7,973 nt of DNA. It comes from Devosia sp. (GTDB lineage Bacteria; Pseudomonadota; Alphaproteobacteria; Rhizobiales; Devosiaceae). Position numbers and translations under genes: made by a program. Below are positions 1-6,638 of this stretch, piece after piece (position 1 is the stretch's first letter; each line of letters starts with the position of its first letter). The stretch spans positions 1-7,973 of the forward strand of contig JAQGKG010000228.1 of assembly GCA_028290245.1 (NCBI GenBank), written 5' to 3'. The notes beneath the pieces are model-generated. The model searched no databases. It saw only the letters and a program-made list of their open reading frames with translations, and was not told where the DNA came from.

Positions 1-78
1 GAGCTCGACTAACGTCAGCGCTGGCCAGACAGGCAGCGCAAGAGGGCCGGCTTTCGAGCGGTCCGGAAAGTGACAGGA
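1..78 (+). other. Left-edge segment, possible 3' end of an upstream gene plus hslU leader
   Basis: No gene can be assigned with confidence. Three plus-strand frames are open from the edge and stop at different points: frame 1 at the TAA at 10-12, frame 2 at the TGA at 71-73, and frame 3 just inside hslU. The frame-2 stop would overlap the GTG at 70 in a GTGA junction, as is common between coupled genes. In related genomes hslV, or hslV and an acetyltransferase gene, often precede hslU, so one of these frames may be such a C-terminus. The fragment is too short to recognise. GGAAAG at 65-70 is the likely hslU ribosome binding site. Confidence 0.3.
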
Positions 79-1383
79 ATGACTGAGACCAATTTTTCAC
101 CGCGCGAGATCGTTTCCGAGCTCGATCGCAATATTGTCGGCCAGCATGATGACAATCGCGCCGTTGCGGTGGCGCTGCGCAATCGCTGGCGGCGGCAGCA
201 GCTTTCGCCCGAGATGCGGCGCGAGATTACGCCCAAGAATATCCTGATGATCGGGCCGACCGGCGTTGGCAAGACCGAGATTGCGCGGCGATTGGCGCGG
301 CTGGCGCAGGCGCCGTTCATCAAGGTTGAGGCCACCAAGTTCACCGAGGTGGGCTATGTCGGCCGCGACGTCGAGCAGATTATCCGCGACCTGGTCGAGG
401 CCGGTATTGCCGTGCTGCGCGACAAGAGCCGGGCCGATGTGCAGGCGCAGGCCCATGCCAATGCTGAAAACCGGGTGCTCGACGCGCTAGTCGGCACCTC
501 GGCGACGCCTTCGACGCGGGATAGCTTCCGCAAGAAGCTGCGCAGCAACGAGATCGACGACAGCGAGATCGAGATCGAAATGCAGCCGGCGCCGAACGCT
601 GGCGGCTTCGAGATTCCCGGCATGCCCAATGGCGGTATGATCAACATCTCCGACATGTTCAAGCAGGCGATGGGTGGCCGCGGGGTCAAGCGCAAGATCA
701 AGGTCAAGGACGCCTATGAGCCGCTGATCGCCGAAGAGGCAGACAAGCTGCTCGACCAGGAACAGCTCAAGCGCGAAGCCATCGAGCTGGTAGAAAACCA
801 CGGCATCGTCTTTATCGATGAGATCGACAAGGTGGCCCATCGTGAAGGCGGCGCCCAGGGCGGTCCGTCCCGCGAAGGCGTGCAGCGTGACCTGTTGCCG
901 CTGATCGAGGGCACGACCGTGTCGACGAAATATGGACCGGTGAAAACCGACCATATCCTGTTCATTGCCTCGGGCGCTTTTCATGTTTCGAAGCCCAGCG
1001 ACCTGCTGCCGGAGCTGCAGGGCCGACTGCCGATTCGCGTCGAGCTGAAGGCGTTGACCCGCGAGGATTTCATCCAGATCCTGTCGGGCACCGACAACAG
1101 CCTGATCAAGCAATATGTGGCGCTGATGGGCACCGAAGGGGTGACGCTGGACTTCACAGCGGACGCCATCGAGGCGATTGCCGATGCTGCGGTCAAGGTC
1201 AACAATTCGGTCGAGAATATCGGCGCAAGGCGGCTGCAGACGGTGATGGAGCGATTGGTCGAGGATATCAGCTTCGAGGCGCCGGACAAGCAGGGCCACA
1301 CCATCGCGATCAATGCGGCGTTTGTGGCGGAAAAGGTTGGCGTGTTGGCGGCGGATACGGATTTGAGCAAGTTCGTGTTGTGA
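79..1383 (+). CDS. hslU: ATP-dependent protease ATPase subunit HslU (ClpY)
   Basis: HslU is the AAA+ unfoldase that forms a hexamer, unfolds substrates in the cytoplasm with ATP and feeds them into the HslV peptidase. The 434-residue protein is close to the E. coli length and begins with the family N-terminus (SPREIVSELD). Visible motifs are Walker A GPTGVGKT (residues 59-66), the pore loop GYVG (92-95), Walker B VFIDEIDK (244-251), the ASGAF...ELQGRLPIRVEL block near 297-323, and the sensor-2 GARR (382-385). The insertion (I) domain lies between about residues 105 and 235. The C-terminus DLSKFVL matches the tail that docks into HslV. I chose the ATG at 79 because GGAAAG at 65-70 is well spaced for it. 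A GTG at 70 would add three residues but abuts that site. HslV itself is not in the window; it presumably lies to the left. Confidence 0.97.
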   Translation: MTETNFSPREIVSELDRNIVGQHDDNRAVAVALRNRWRRQQLSPEMRREITPKNILMIGPTGVGKTEIARRLARLAQAPFIKVEATKFTEVGYVGRDVEQIIRDLVEAGIAVLRDKSRADVQAQAHANAENRVLDALVGTSATPSTRDSFRKKLRSNEIDDSEIEIEMQPAPNAGGFEIPGMPNGGMINISDMFKQAMGGRGVKRKIKVKDAYEPLIAEEADKLLDQEQLKREAIELVENHGIVFIDEIDKVAHREGGAQGGPSREGVQRDLLPLIEGTTVSTKYGPVKTDHILFIASGAFHVSKPSDLLPELQGRLPIRVELKALTREDFIQILSGTDNSLIKQYVALMGTEGVTLDFTADAIEAIADAAVKVNNSVENIGARRLQTVMERLVEDISFEAPDKQGHTIAINAAFVAEKVGVLAADTDLSKFVL

Positions 1384-1401
1384 TGCCCACCCACGGAGCG
1401 G

Positions 1402-1442
1402 CACCTCCCCCTTGATGGGGGAGGCTGGGTAGGGTGGGGTTT
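1402..1442 (+). repeat. GC-rich palindromic intergenic repeat, copy 1
   Basis: A perfect 8-bp stem, CCTCCCCC (1404-1411) with GGGGGAGG (1417-1424), closes a 5-nt loop and is followed by a G-rich arm ending GGGTGGGGTTT. It starts 18 nt after the hslU stop. The layout of hairpin plus GGG-rich tail resembles short dispersed intergenic palindromes seen in many Hyphomicrobiales genomes. That family assignment is from memory. The hairpin may help end hslU transcription, but no T-tract follows it directly. Confidence 0.7.
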
Positions 1443-1460
1443 GGCCCAGATGATCGGGGC

Positions 1461-1504
1461 TAAACGCCCCCCCTCCCTGACCCTCCCCTCGAGGGGGAGG
1501 GTGT
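1461..1504 (-). repeat. GC-rich palindromic intergenic repeat, copy 2 (inverted)
   Basis: Read on the minus strand, this segment repeats copy 1 with some changes: CACC(C)TCCCCC, a short loop, a G-rich return arm, then GGGAGGGG and GTTT. Its own stem pairs CCCTCCCC (1481-1488) with GGGGAGGG (1494-1501), centred on CTCGAG. It lies 25 nt beyond the stop codon of the regulator gene that converges on hslU. The two copies face each other across a roughly 18-nt spacer, so they could fold separately or pair with each other as one long stem. A bidirectional terminator role is an inference. Confidence 0.7.
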
Positions 1505-1529
1505 CGACTGCGGCTTCAGAGCCCAACGA

Positions 1530-1898
1530 TCAGCGCTTCTTGCCGGATCGTTTCACCAGTTCGTCACGCAGGAATCGCAGGTCTTCGACTTCAAGCTTCC
1601 CGATATCCAGTGCCATCCGGTTGGTCAGCTCGGTCGCTTCGGGCAGAAGCCCGCCGGTATCGATGGTCACTTTGGGGTCGCTCATTTCGGCCAGGCGCTG
1701 CAGTTCTTCGGCTTCGTCCCAGATAACATTGAAAAACGTGATCATGCGATGCAGCAGGAAGCCGGTGGGCTTGCCGCGTTTGCCGTGTTCCAGCGCCGAG
1801 AGGTAGGCGCTGGAGACGTTTAGCGCTGCCGCCATGTCCTTGAGGGAAATGCCGCGGGCTTCGCGCAATTCGCGGATTTTAGCTCCCAGCGGCGTCAT
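1530..1898 (-). CDS. Small XRE-family helix-turn-helix regulator
   Basis: The 122-residue protein has an N-terminal XRE/Cro-type helix-turn-helix: the segment LGAKIRELREARGISLKDMA (residues 4-23) is followed by a recognition-helix region VSSAYLSALEHGKRGKP (28-44). The C-terminal half (about 60-122) is acidic and probably helical, ends in a basic tail (KRSGKKR), and does not belong to any sensor domain I recognise. It has no membrane segment, so it is presumably a cytoplasmic DNA-binding protein. I chose the ATG at 1898 because it begins just before the domain and lies 10 nt after the Smr stop. An in-frame extension upstream would overlap the Smr gene and has no homology-like content. It is the last gene of the timA-smr-XRE cluster. 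Its targets are unknown; a toxin-antitoxin role is not supported, as no toxin-like partner is visible. Confidence 0.85.
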   Translation of the reverse strand: MTPLGAKIRELREARGISLKDMAAALNVSSAYLSALEHGKRGKPTGFLLHRMITFFNVIWDEAEELQRLAEMSDPKVTIDTGGLLPEATELTNRMALDIGKLEVEDLRFLRDELVKRSGKKR

Positions 1899-1908
1899 TG
1901 TTGCGTTC

Positions 1909-2493
1909 TCATGCGCGACGCAGGCGCACATACCACGCCCCCTCGCCACCGTGGCCGCGTGCGGCGAGGCTCCAGCCGGAGACCATCGGCGACAGGCTCG
2001 GCTCGCTGAGCCAGATCGGCAGCATGGTGCGCAGGATGCCGCGCTCGGTCATGGCGGCGATATAGTCATTATCGGTCTTCGAACCCTTGCCGGTGATGAC
2101 CAGAACCGTGCGATCGCCTCGCGCGAAGCGGGCGTGGACGAAGCGATGCAGTGCGCCACGGGCTTCGATCTGGGTCATGCCATGCAGGTCGATGCGGCCG
2201 TCGATCTCGATGCGACCGCGGCCGACCTTCTTGCGGATAGCCGGATCGACGGCTTTTTCGGGATAGGTCGCCGATGGCAGAGGTGCCTGGTAGGGCGGCA
2301 GAAACGGCTTTTTTGCTGGGTTTTTGCCGGGCGGTGGCTTGGTAGCCCGCGGCGCTGGCTCCTCTGCCGGTAGCGGCAGAGGCATGGCGGCGAACTTCAG
2401 CAGGCCCTTGCGGCGCAGTGGATCGACGGTCGAAGCCACCGCCGTCCACAGGTGGAAGTCGTGCGGCAGTCGTTTGGGATCACGCTTGGACAT
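1909..2493 (-). CDS. Smr (MutS2-type C-terminal) domain protein
   Basis: The protein has 194 residues. The first 30 or so are basic, with HDFHLWTAVASTVDPL, followed by a proline/alanine-rich linker (about 38-80). The C-terminal half is an Smr domain with its DLHG motif (102-105), the LVITGKG strand (131-137) and the closing HGGEGAWYVRLRR (181-193). Smr domains bind branched or structured nucleic acids, and several act as nicking or RNA endonucleases. In this stand-alone alphaproteobacterial form the substrate is not established. The start at ATG 2493 lies 29 nt after the stop of the upstream Tim44-like gene, with only a weak and distant GAAGG as a binding site. This suggests translation coupled to, or dependent on, the upstream gene. 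The XRE regulator gene follows after 10 nt. Confidence 0.9.
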   Translation of the reverse strand: MSKRDPKRLPHDFHLWTAVASTVDPLRRKGLLKFAAMPLPLPAEEPAPRATKPPPGKNPAKKPFLPPYQAPLPSATYPEKAVDPAIRKKVGRGRIEIDGRIDLHGMTQIEARGALHRFVHARFARGDRTVLVITGKGSKTDNDYIAAMTERGILRTMLPIWLSEPSLSPMVSGWSLAARGHGGEGAWYVRLRRA

Positions 2494-2522
2494 GGTCGGG
2501 ACTGCCGCAAACCGCCTTCAGA

Positions 2523-3236
2523 TCAGTCGAGCTGGCTGGTGGTGACAACTTTCCAGTTGGGATCGCGCGACTTTGGATTGCGCGCAAAGGTCCATTCGTC
2601 GGCGATGGTCTGCACCTGGTCGGCATTGCCATCGACCAGCGATCCATCCTTGTCGCGCGTGGCGGAGACCACTTCGGCATGGAAGCGGACGGTCAACAGC
2701 ACGTTCTTCTTGTCGTATTCGGCGTCGGCGATTTCGACCTTGGGCAGGCCAACGAAGGTGAAGTCCACCGTCTGGCCGGCCTTCTCGCGCTCGGCAATGG
2801 CAGTCTGGAAACCGTCGAACACGTCCTTTTCGAGGAGGTTCTTGAGCGTGACCCGGTCGCCCGCTGCATAGGCCGTGACGACCATTTCATAGGCCTGCTT
2901 GGCGCCTTCGAGGAAGCTCTTGGGCGTGAAGCTGAGATCGGCCTGAACCACATCCTTGAGGCCGGCAGCCAATTCCGGGTTGTTTTTGGCCATCTGTTCG
3001 ATTTCGGCGTCGGTCTTGCGGATGCGGTATTCGTCGTCCTGCTCGGGAGCCGGCGTGGCACGCGGACGCATTGGCACAACCGTGTCGTCGGTCGCTGCGT
3101 CGGTGGTTGGTTTGCGGCGTTCGACCGGGGGACGCTCGTTGCCGGTGCGGGTGCCGAGCACCGAGCGCAGACGGAACAGCACAAAGACTGCAACGGCAAT
3201 CACGATAAGGGTGGGCAGATCGAAGAATTCATCCAT
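2523..3236 (-). CDS. Tim44-like domain membrane-anchored protein (TimA family)
   Basis: The protein has 237 residues. One hydrophobic N-terminal segment (DLPTLIVIAVAVFVLFRLRS, residues 6-25) looks like a signal anchor, followed by a basic, proline-rich linker to about residue 65. The rest (about 95-237) is a Tim44-like domain with the typical LSFTPKSFLEGAKQAYEMVV stretch (101-120), then GDRVTLKNLL and a C-terminal beta region ending DEWTFARNP...WKVV. In mitochondria the homologous domain tethers the import motor to the inner membrane. The bacterial proteins are thought to act as membrane adaptors, and their partners are mostly unknown. I chose the ATG at 3236 because it sits immediately before the anchor and has AAGG about 12 nt upstream; longer in-frame extensions lack family features. 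It is the first gene of its cluster, divergent from fxsA. Confidence 0.9.
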   Translation of the reverse strand: MDEFFDLPTLIVIAVAVFVLFRLRSVLGTRTGNERPPVERRKPTTDAATDDTVVPMRPRATPAPEQDDEYRIRKTDAEIEQMAKNNPELAAGLKDVVQADLSFTPKSFLEGAKQAYEMVVTAYAAGDRVTLKNLLEKDVFDGFQTAIAEREKAGQTVDFTFVGLPKVEIADAEYDKKNVLLTVRFHAEVVSATRDKDGSLVDGNADQVQTIADEWTFARNPKSRDPNWKVVTTSQLD

Positions 3237-3394
3237 TGAACAGTGCACCTTGGCGTGAGCGCCGAATAAAAAACGACGCGGGGACGCTCGTTGAGCGCTT
3301 GGTTGGCCTATATATAGGGAAAGCCTCACCCCAAAACCAGTTCACGATGGGGCGAGAGGCGTTTTGTCATAGGGATTCAGAGAGGAACCCCACC
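3237..3394. promoter_or_regulatory. Divergent promoter region between the Tim44-like gene and fxsA
   Basis: These 158 bp must hold promoters for both diverging genes. Visible elements are an inverted repeat CGCTC-GTT-GAGCG (3285-3297) and a perfect 12-bp AT-rich palindrome CCTATATATAGG (3307-3318). TATATA within the palindrome could serve as a -10 element, and TTGAGC at 3291-3296 resembles a -35, but their spacing (12-14 bp) is short. I therefore do not assign exact promoters. The palindrome could also be a regulator site. A stem-loop in the fxsA leader is listed separately. Confidence 0.5.
3323..3360 (+). other. Stem-loop in the fxsA 5' leader
   Basis: GCCTC (3323-3327) pairs with GAGGC (3356-3360), and CCCC (3329-3332) pairs with GGGG (3349-3352). 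This gives an interrupted 9-bp stem with a 16-nt loop, followed by GTTTTGT. It lies downstream of the AT-rich palindrome and upstream of the ribosome binding site of fxsA. The short T-run makes a weak terminator or attenuator conceivable, but the pairing is modest and could be chance. Confidence 0.35.
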
Positions 3395-3847
3395 TTGATC
3401 CGATTTTTTGCCTTTGCGCTGATCGCCCTGCCGATCGTGGAAATCGCCATCTTCATCAAGGTGGGCCAGACGATCGGCCTGTTTCCAACCCTTGCACTGA
3501 TCATCGGCGCGGCTCTTTTGGGCGGTGTTCTGATCCGCCAGCAGGGGCTCTCCGTGCTGACCCAATTGCGCAATAATGTCAGCGCCGGGCGCATGCCGGG
3601 CAAGACCATTGCCGATACGATGATGATCGGCCTTGCGGCGTTGTTGCTGGTGCTGCCGGGTTTTCTCAGCGACTTCGTTGCATTAGCGCTGTTGATACCG
3701 CCCGTTCGGAGTTGGATCTATCGGTCGCTCGCCAGCCGCGTGACGTTGGTTGATACGACGGCGGCCAGCTACCGTAGGCAGGATGCGCCTCGCGGCCGAA
3801 TCGACGGCGCTATCGATCTTGACGAGGACGACTACCGCCCGCGCTGA
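3395..3847 (+). CDS. fxsA: FxsA family inner-membrane protein
   Basis: The protein has 150 residues and FxsA-family architecture: a first hydrophobic helix with the conserved PIVEI (residues 13-17), a second with LALIIGAALLGGVLIRQQG (33-51), and then TMMIGLAALLLVLPGFLSDFVALALLIPP (75-103), which contains the family motif PGFLSD. The C-terminal tail (about 112-150) is charged, acidic near the end, and probably cytoplasmic. E. coli FxsA is named for suppressing F-plasmid exclusion of phage T7; its normal role is unclear. I chose the TTG at 3395 because AGAGGAA (3381-3387) sits 7 nt upstream and the family N-terminus starts exactly here. The ATG at 3347 would add 16 polar residues without a clear binding site. 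secB follows after 78 nt. Confidence 0.88.
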   Translation: MIRFFAFALIALPIVEIAIFIKVGQTIGLFPTLALIIGAALLGGVLIRQQGLSVLTQLRNNVSAGRMPGKTIADTMMIGLAALLLVLPGFLSDFVALALLIPPVRSWIYRSLASRVTLVDTTAASYRRQDAPRGRIDGAIDLDEDDYRPR

Positions 3848-3925
3848 AACACCTCCGTCTTGTCGCTCCGGCGCAAAGATGCTAGCCAACCCGGCAATAA
3901 ATTTCTCTTGAAGGACTAGATGCAC

Positions 3926-4441
3926 ATGTCTGACGATAACCAGGGCGGCGCGGCCCCGCAGGCTGCCAACCCACCCTCGATGAACCTGGTAGGTCAGTAT
4001 ATCCGCGACCTTTCCTTCGAGAATCCGGGCGCGCCTGCTTCGATCATGGCTGGCGGCGGCAATCCGGCTTTCAACGTTTCGATCTCGGTCGGCGTCAAGA
4101 AGCAGAGCGACGACATGTATGCGGTCGAGCTGACGCTCAATGCCAAGGCCAATCGCGAAGCCGTGGTACTGTTCAACGTGGAACTGGTTTACGGCGGCGT
4201 GTTCCGTCTGAACAATGTGCCGGAAGTCCAGCTCAGCCAGCTTTTGATGATTGAATGCCCGCGCCTGATTTTCCCGTTCGCGCGCCAGGTGCTCGCCAGC
4301 GTCACCCAGCAGGGCGGCTTCCCGCCGCTGATGATGGAGCCGGTGGATTTCGCGTCGATCTATCGCCAGAATCTGCAGAAGCTTGCCGCACAGCAGGGCA
4401 CAGCGCCAGCGGCTCCGACCGAGCCTGAGAAGCTGAACTAG
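3926..4441 (+). CDS. secB: Protein-export chaperone SecB
   Basis: SecB is a cytoplasmic homotetrameric chaperone that keeps preproteins unfolded and hands them to SecA. The 171-residue protein shows the family blocks QYIRDLSFENP (24-34), VSVGVKKQ-like strand content around 51-60, the YGGVFRL stretch (89-95), ECPRLIFPFAR (110-120) and GGFPPLMMEPVDF (130-142). The N- and C-terminal extensions are polar and low in complexity, as is usual in alphaproteobacteria. AAGGA at 3911-3915 serves the start; the ATG at 3926 is 10 nt away and the ATG at 3920 only 4 nt away, so 3926 is preferred, though 3920 (two residues longer) is possible. The gene may be read through from fxsA or from its own promoter in the 78-nt gap, where TTGTCG (3860-3865) is a weak -35 candidate with no good -10. 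It ends before a strong terminator. Confidence 0.96.
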   Translation: MSDDNQGGAAPQAANPPSMNLVGQYIRDLSFENPGAPASIMAGGGNPAFNVSISVGVKKQSDDMYAVELTLNAKANREAVVLFNVELVYGGVFRLNNVPEVQLSQLLMIECPRLIFPFARQVLASVTQQGGFPPLMMEPVDFASIYRQNLQKLAAQQGTAPAAPTEPEKLN

Positions 4442-4467
4442 TCTGATCTCATAGAATAGCCGACCGA

Positions 4468-4493
4468 AGCCCCGGGGAACCGGGGCTTTTTTT
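4468..4493 (+). terminator. Intrinsic terminator after secB
   Basis: AGCCCCGG (4468-4475) and CCGGGGCT (4480-4487) form a perfect 8-bp GC-rich stem with a GGAA loop, followed by seven T residues (4487-4493). It starts about 27 nt after the secB stop. The T-tract runs into the stop codon of the convergent dnaQ gene (TAA complement at 4492-4494). On the opposite strand the stem lacks a long T-run, so it should act mainly on secB transcripts. Confidence 0.9.
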
Positions 4494-5214
4494 ATTGGGC
4501 GGGAATGGCGGCTTTGTCGGCCTCGGCGTACTGCGCCCAGATGGCGTCGCCGCCCATCTTGGCGATGAAGGCGGCATGAGCTTCGGCTTCGCTTGCCGAT
4601 ACTCGGGCCGGCAGGGCTACCTGCCGCTGCGCTACCACGGTGCGCGTGGCAATGGCATCGGCGCCTGAAATGCGCGTTTCGGCGATTAGCGCCAGGCTGA
4701 CCTGCTTACCGCCGAGCAGTTCGAGATAAACTTCGGCAAGGATTTCGCTGTCGAGCAGGGCGCCATGCAGGGTGCGGCGCGAATTGTCGATGCCGTAGTG
4801 CTTGCAGAGGGCATCGAGGCTCACCCGGGCGCCGGGGTGCTTTTCGCGGGCCAGCATCACCGTATCGAGCACTTTGTTGGCGAGCGGCGGCTGGCCGACC
4901 TTGCTCAGCTCGGCATTGAGAAAGCCCATGTCGAACGGCGCATTGTGGATCACCAGTTGCGCATCGCCCAGGAATTCACGGAACTCCTTGGCCACGGCAC
5001 CGAACAGCGGCTTGTCCTTGAGGAATTCCTCGCTCAGTCCATGCACGCGAAACGCCTCCTCGGGCATCGAGCGCTGCGGGTTGCAATAGACGTGATAGTT
5101 GCGGCCGGAGGGAATGTGGTTGATCAGCTCGACGCAGCCGATTTCGACCAGACGATCGCCCTGAGCGGGCGACAGGCCGGTGGTTTCGGTATCGAGCACG
5201 ATCTCACGGTTCAT
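4492..5214 (-). CDS. dnaQ: DNA polymerase III epsilon subunit (3'-5' proofreading exonuclease)
   Basis: DnaQ removes misincorporated bases as part of the replicase core. The 240-residue protein has all five DEDDh-family metal and catalytic residues in context: D8 and E10 in LDTETTGL (Exo I), D95 in HNAPFDMGFLN (Exo II), and H150 and D155 in LHGALLDSEILAEVYLELLGG (Exo III). The C-terminal part after about residue 185 is less conserved, alanine-rich, and in the family contacts the polymerase alpha subunit. I chose the ATG at 5214 because the exonuclease fold starts immediately after it and AAAGGG lies about 10 nt upstream; longer extensions only read coaE in another frame. It overlaps the end of coaE by 11 bp, so the two genes are probably translationally coupled. 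It is the last gene of the maf-aroE-coaE-dnaQ cluster. Confidence 0.96.
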   Translation of the reverse strand: MNREIVLDTETTGLSPAQGDRLVEIGCVELINHIPSGRNYHVYCNPQRSMPEEAFRVHGLSEEFLKDKPLFGAVAKEFREFLGDAQLVIHNAPFDMGFLNAELSKVGQPPLANKVLDTVMLAREKHPGARVSLDALCKHYGIDNSRRTLHGALLDSEILAEVYLELLGGKQVSLALIAETRISGADAIATRTVVAQRQVALPARVSASEAEAHAAFIAKMGGDAIWAQYAEADKAAIPAQ

Positions 5215-5806
5215 TCTTTGGCCCTTTGGCTCGGATTGCCGCAACAAGCGCCGCGACCATTTCCACGGTCTTGTTGACCGGCATGCCGGTGTCGAACAGG
5301 TAGGTGGCGCGCGCCTTCTTTTCCGCCTGTGGCATCTGGCGGGCAATGATGGTCTCGAGCTTTTCCACCGTCATGCCGGGGCGGGCGAGGGCACGCTGGC
5401 GCTGAATGGCATCATCGACCCAGGTCACCGCCACGGCGTGGAAGCCATAGTCATAGCCGCTTTCGAACAGCAGCGGCACTTCTACCACCGCAAGTTGATG
5501 GCCAGCGGCTTCGGCATCATCCATGAAACCGGCGATACGGGCCCGAACCAGCGGGTGCACCAGCGCTTCAAGTCGCTTGAAGCCGGACGGGTCCTTCGCG
5601 AGTTGTTGTGACAGCAGGTTGCGGTCGATTGCCCCATCCCGGGTCACACCTGGAAATGCCGCCTCGACTGGTGCTACCGCCTCGCCGGCATAGAGCTGGG
5701 CCACGACTTCATCGGCCGACAGCGTCGGCACGCCCAAGTCGGCAAAGGCCTTGAGCACGGTGGACTTGCCCGTGGCGATGGAGCCCGTCAGTCCAATGCG
5801 CCACAT
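5204..5806 (-). CDS. coaE: Dephospho-CoA kinase
   Basis: CoaE catalyses the last step of coenzyme A synthesis, ATP-dependent phosphorylation of the ribose 3'-hydroxyl of dephospho-CoA. The 200-residue protein opens with the P-loop GSIATGKS (residues 8-15) and includes LEALVHPLVR (79-88), VEVPLLFESGYD (108-119) and the QRQRALARPGMT block of the LID region. The segment that usually carries a DAD motif reads LSAD (29-32), so its first Asp is a Ser, while the second Asp is kept. I chose the ATG at 5806 because the P-loop begins seven residues later. It is one nucleotide after the aroE stop codon, and the 3' end overlaps dnaQ by 11 bp, which supports a single transcript. Confidence 0.96.
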   Translation of the reverse strand: MWRIGLTGSIATGKSTVLKAFADLGVPTLSADEVVAQLYAGEAVAPVEAAFPGVTRDGAIDRNLLSQQLAKDPSGFKRLEALVHPLVRARIAGFMDDAEAAGHQLAVVEVPLLFESGYDYGFHAVAVTWVDDAIQRQRALARPGMTVEKLETIIARQMPQAEKKARATYLFDTGMPVNKTVEMVAALVAAIRAKGPKNEP

Positions 5807-5807
5807 G

Positions 5808-6638
5808 TCACTGTCCCAGCGTTGCTTCGACCGTTGCGCGAAGGGTCGGCGTGACGCTCGGGCGAGTGCCGAACCACGCCTCAAAGCCCGGTACCGCCTG
5901 ATGCAGCAGCATGCCGATGCCATCGACGGTCTTGAGCCCATGCATGACGGCGTCGATTAGCAGCGGCGTCTGCAGCGGCGTATAGACGATATCGGTGACC
6001 AGCGCCGTCTCCGGCAACAGGCCGAGATCGAGCCAGTCAAAGCGGCTTCCATGCATGCCGATGGAGCTGGTGTTGACCACGAGACCGATGTGAGGCGCCA
6101 GTTCGGCAAAATCCTCGAAGCTATTGGCTTCGAACGGTCCGTCGATCTCATCGACCAGCGCCTGGGCATTGGCCAGCGTCCGGTTCAGCACATGCACTTT
6201 GCCGCCATTGCGCCGCCGCAGGGCGACCAGCACCGCCCGCGCTGCACCACCGGCGCCGATGATCAGAGCGTCATTGGGACCATCGGACCAGCCGGGCGCG
6301 GCCGCATCGAGATTGCCGAGAAAGCCGAGATAATCCGTGTTGCTGCCCAGTACCTTACCGTCACGCACCACGAGTGTGTTGACCGCGCCGATCATGCGGG
6401 CGAGCGGATCGACCTCGTCGCACAGCGCAAACACGGCCTCCTTGTGCGGAATGGTGACATTGCCGCCGGCAAATTCGCCACTGCGCAGGCGCACGAAAAA
6501 CGCTGGCAGCTCAGCCGGGGTAACGTCGATGGCCTCATAGGTGCCGTCGATGCCAAGCTGTTCCAGCCAGGTGCCGTGGATCAGTGGCGAACGAGAATGA
6601 TTGATCGGGTGGCCGATGACGAAAGCTTTGATGGTCAC
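5808..6638 (-). CDS. aroE: Shikimate dehydrogenase (NADP+)
   Basis: AroE reduces 3-dehydroshikimate to shikimate with NADPH in the aromatic amino acid pathway. The 276-residue protein shows the substrate-binding SRSPLIHG (15-22), NVTIPHK with the catalytic Lys66 (60-66), GAVNT (84-88) and NTD (100-102, Asp102 being the second catalytic residue). It also has the nucleotide-binding GAGGAA loop (128-133), the NR pair after the second beta strand (152-153) and the C-terminal GIGMLLHQAVPGFEAWFG region (240-257). No key residue is missing. Translation begins at a GTG at 6638 that overlaps the maf stop codon in a GTGA junction, so reinitiation or coupling is likely. coaE follows after one nucleotide. 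Confidence 0.96.
   Translation of the reverse strand: MTIKAFVIGHPINHSRSPLIHGTWLEQLGIDGTYEAIDVTPAELPAFFVRLRSGEFAGGNVTIPHKEAVFALCDEVDPLARMIGAVNTLVVRDGKVLGSNTDYLGFLGNLDAAAPGWSDGPNDALIIGAGGAARAVLVALRRRNGGKVHVLNRTLANAQALVDEIDGPFEANSFEDFAELAPHIGLVVNTSSIGMHGSRFDWLDLGLLPETALVTDIVYTPLQTPLLIDAVMHGLKTVDGIGMLLHQAVPGFEAWFGTRPSVTPTLRATVEATLGQ

Noticed and set aside
1..73. C-terminus of hslV or of an acetyltransferase at the left edge
   Set aside because: Synteny makes it plausible, but at most about 25 residues are visible and three frames compete, so no gene was called.
487..1404. Long minus-strand open frame opposite hslU (305 codons)
   Set aside because: It is the antisense shadow of a GC-rich, highly conserved gene. 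hslU carries all family motifs, and the reverse product is His/Asp/Arg-rich with no recognisable domain.
2418..3239. Long plus-strand open frame (273 codons) opposite the Tim44-like gene
   Set aside because: The minus-strand frame has a clear anchor and Tim44-like domain. The plus-strand frame has no family features and no plausible start signal.
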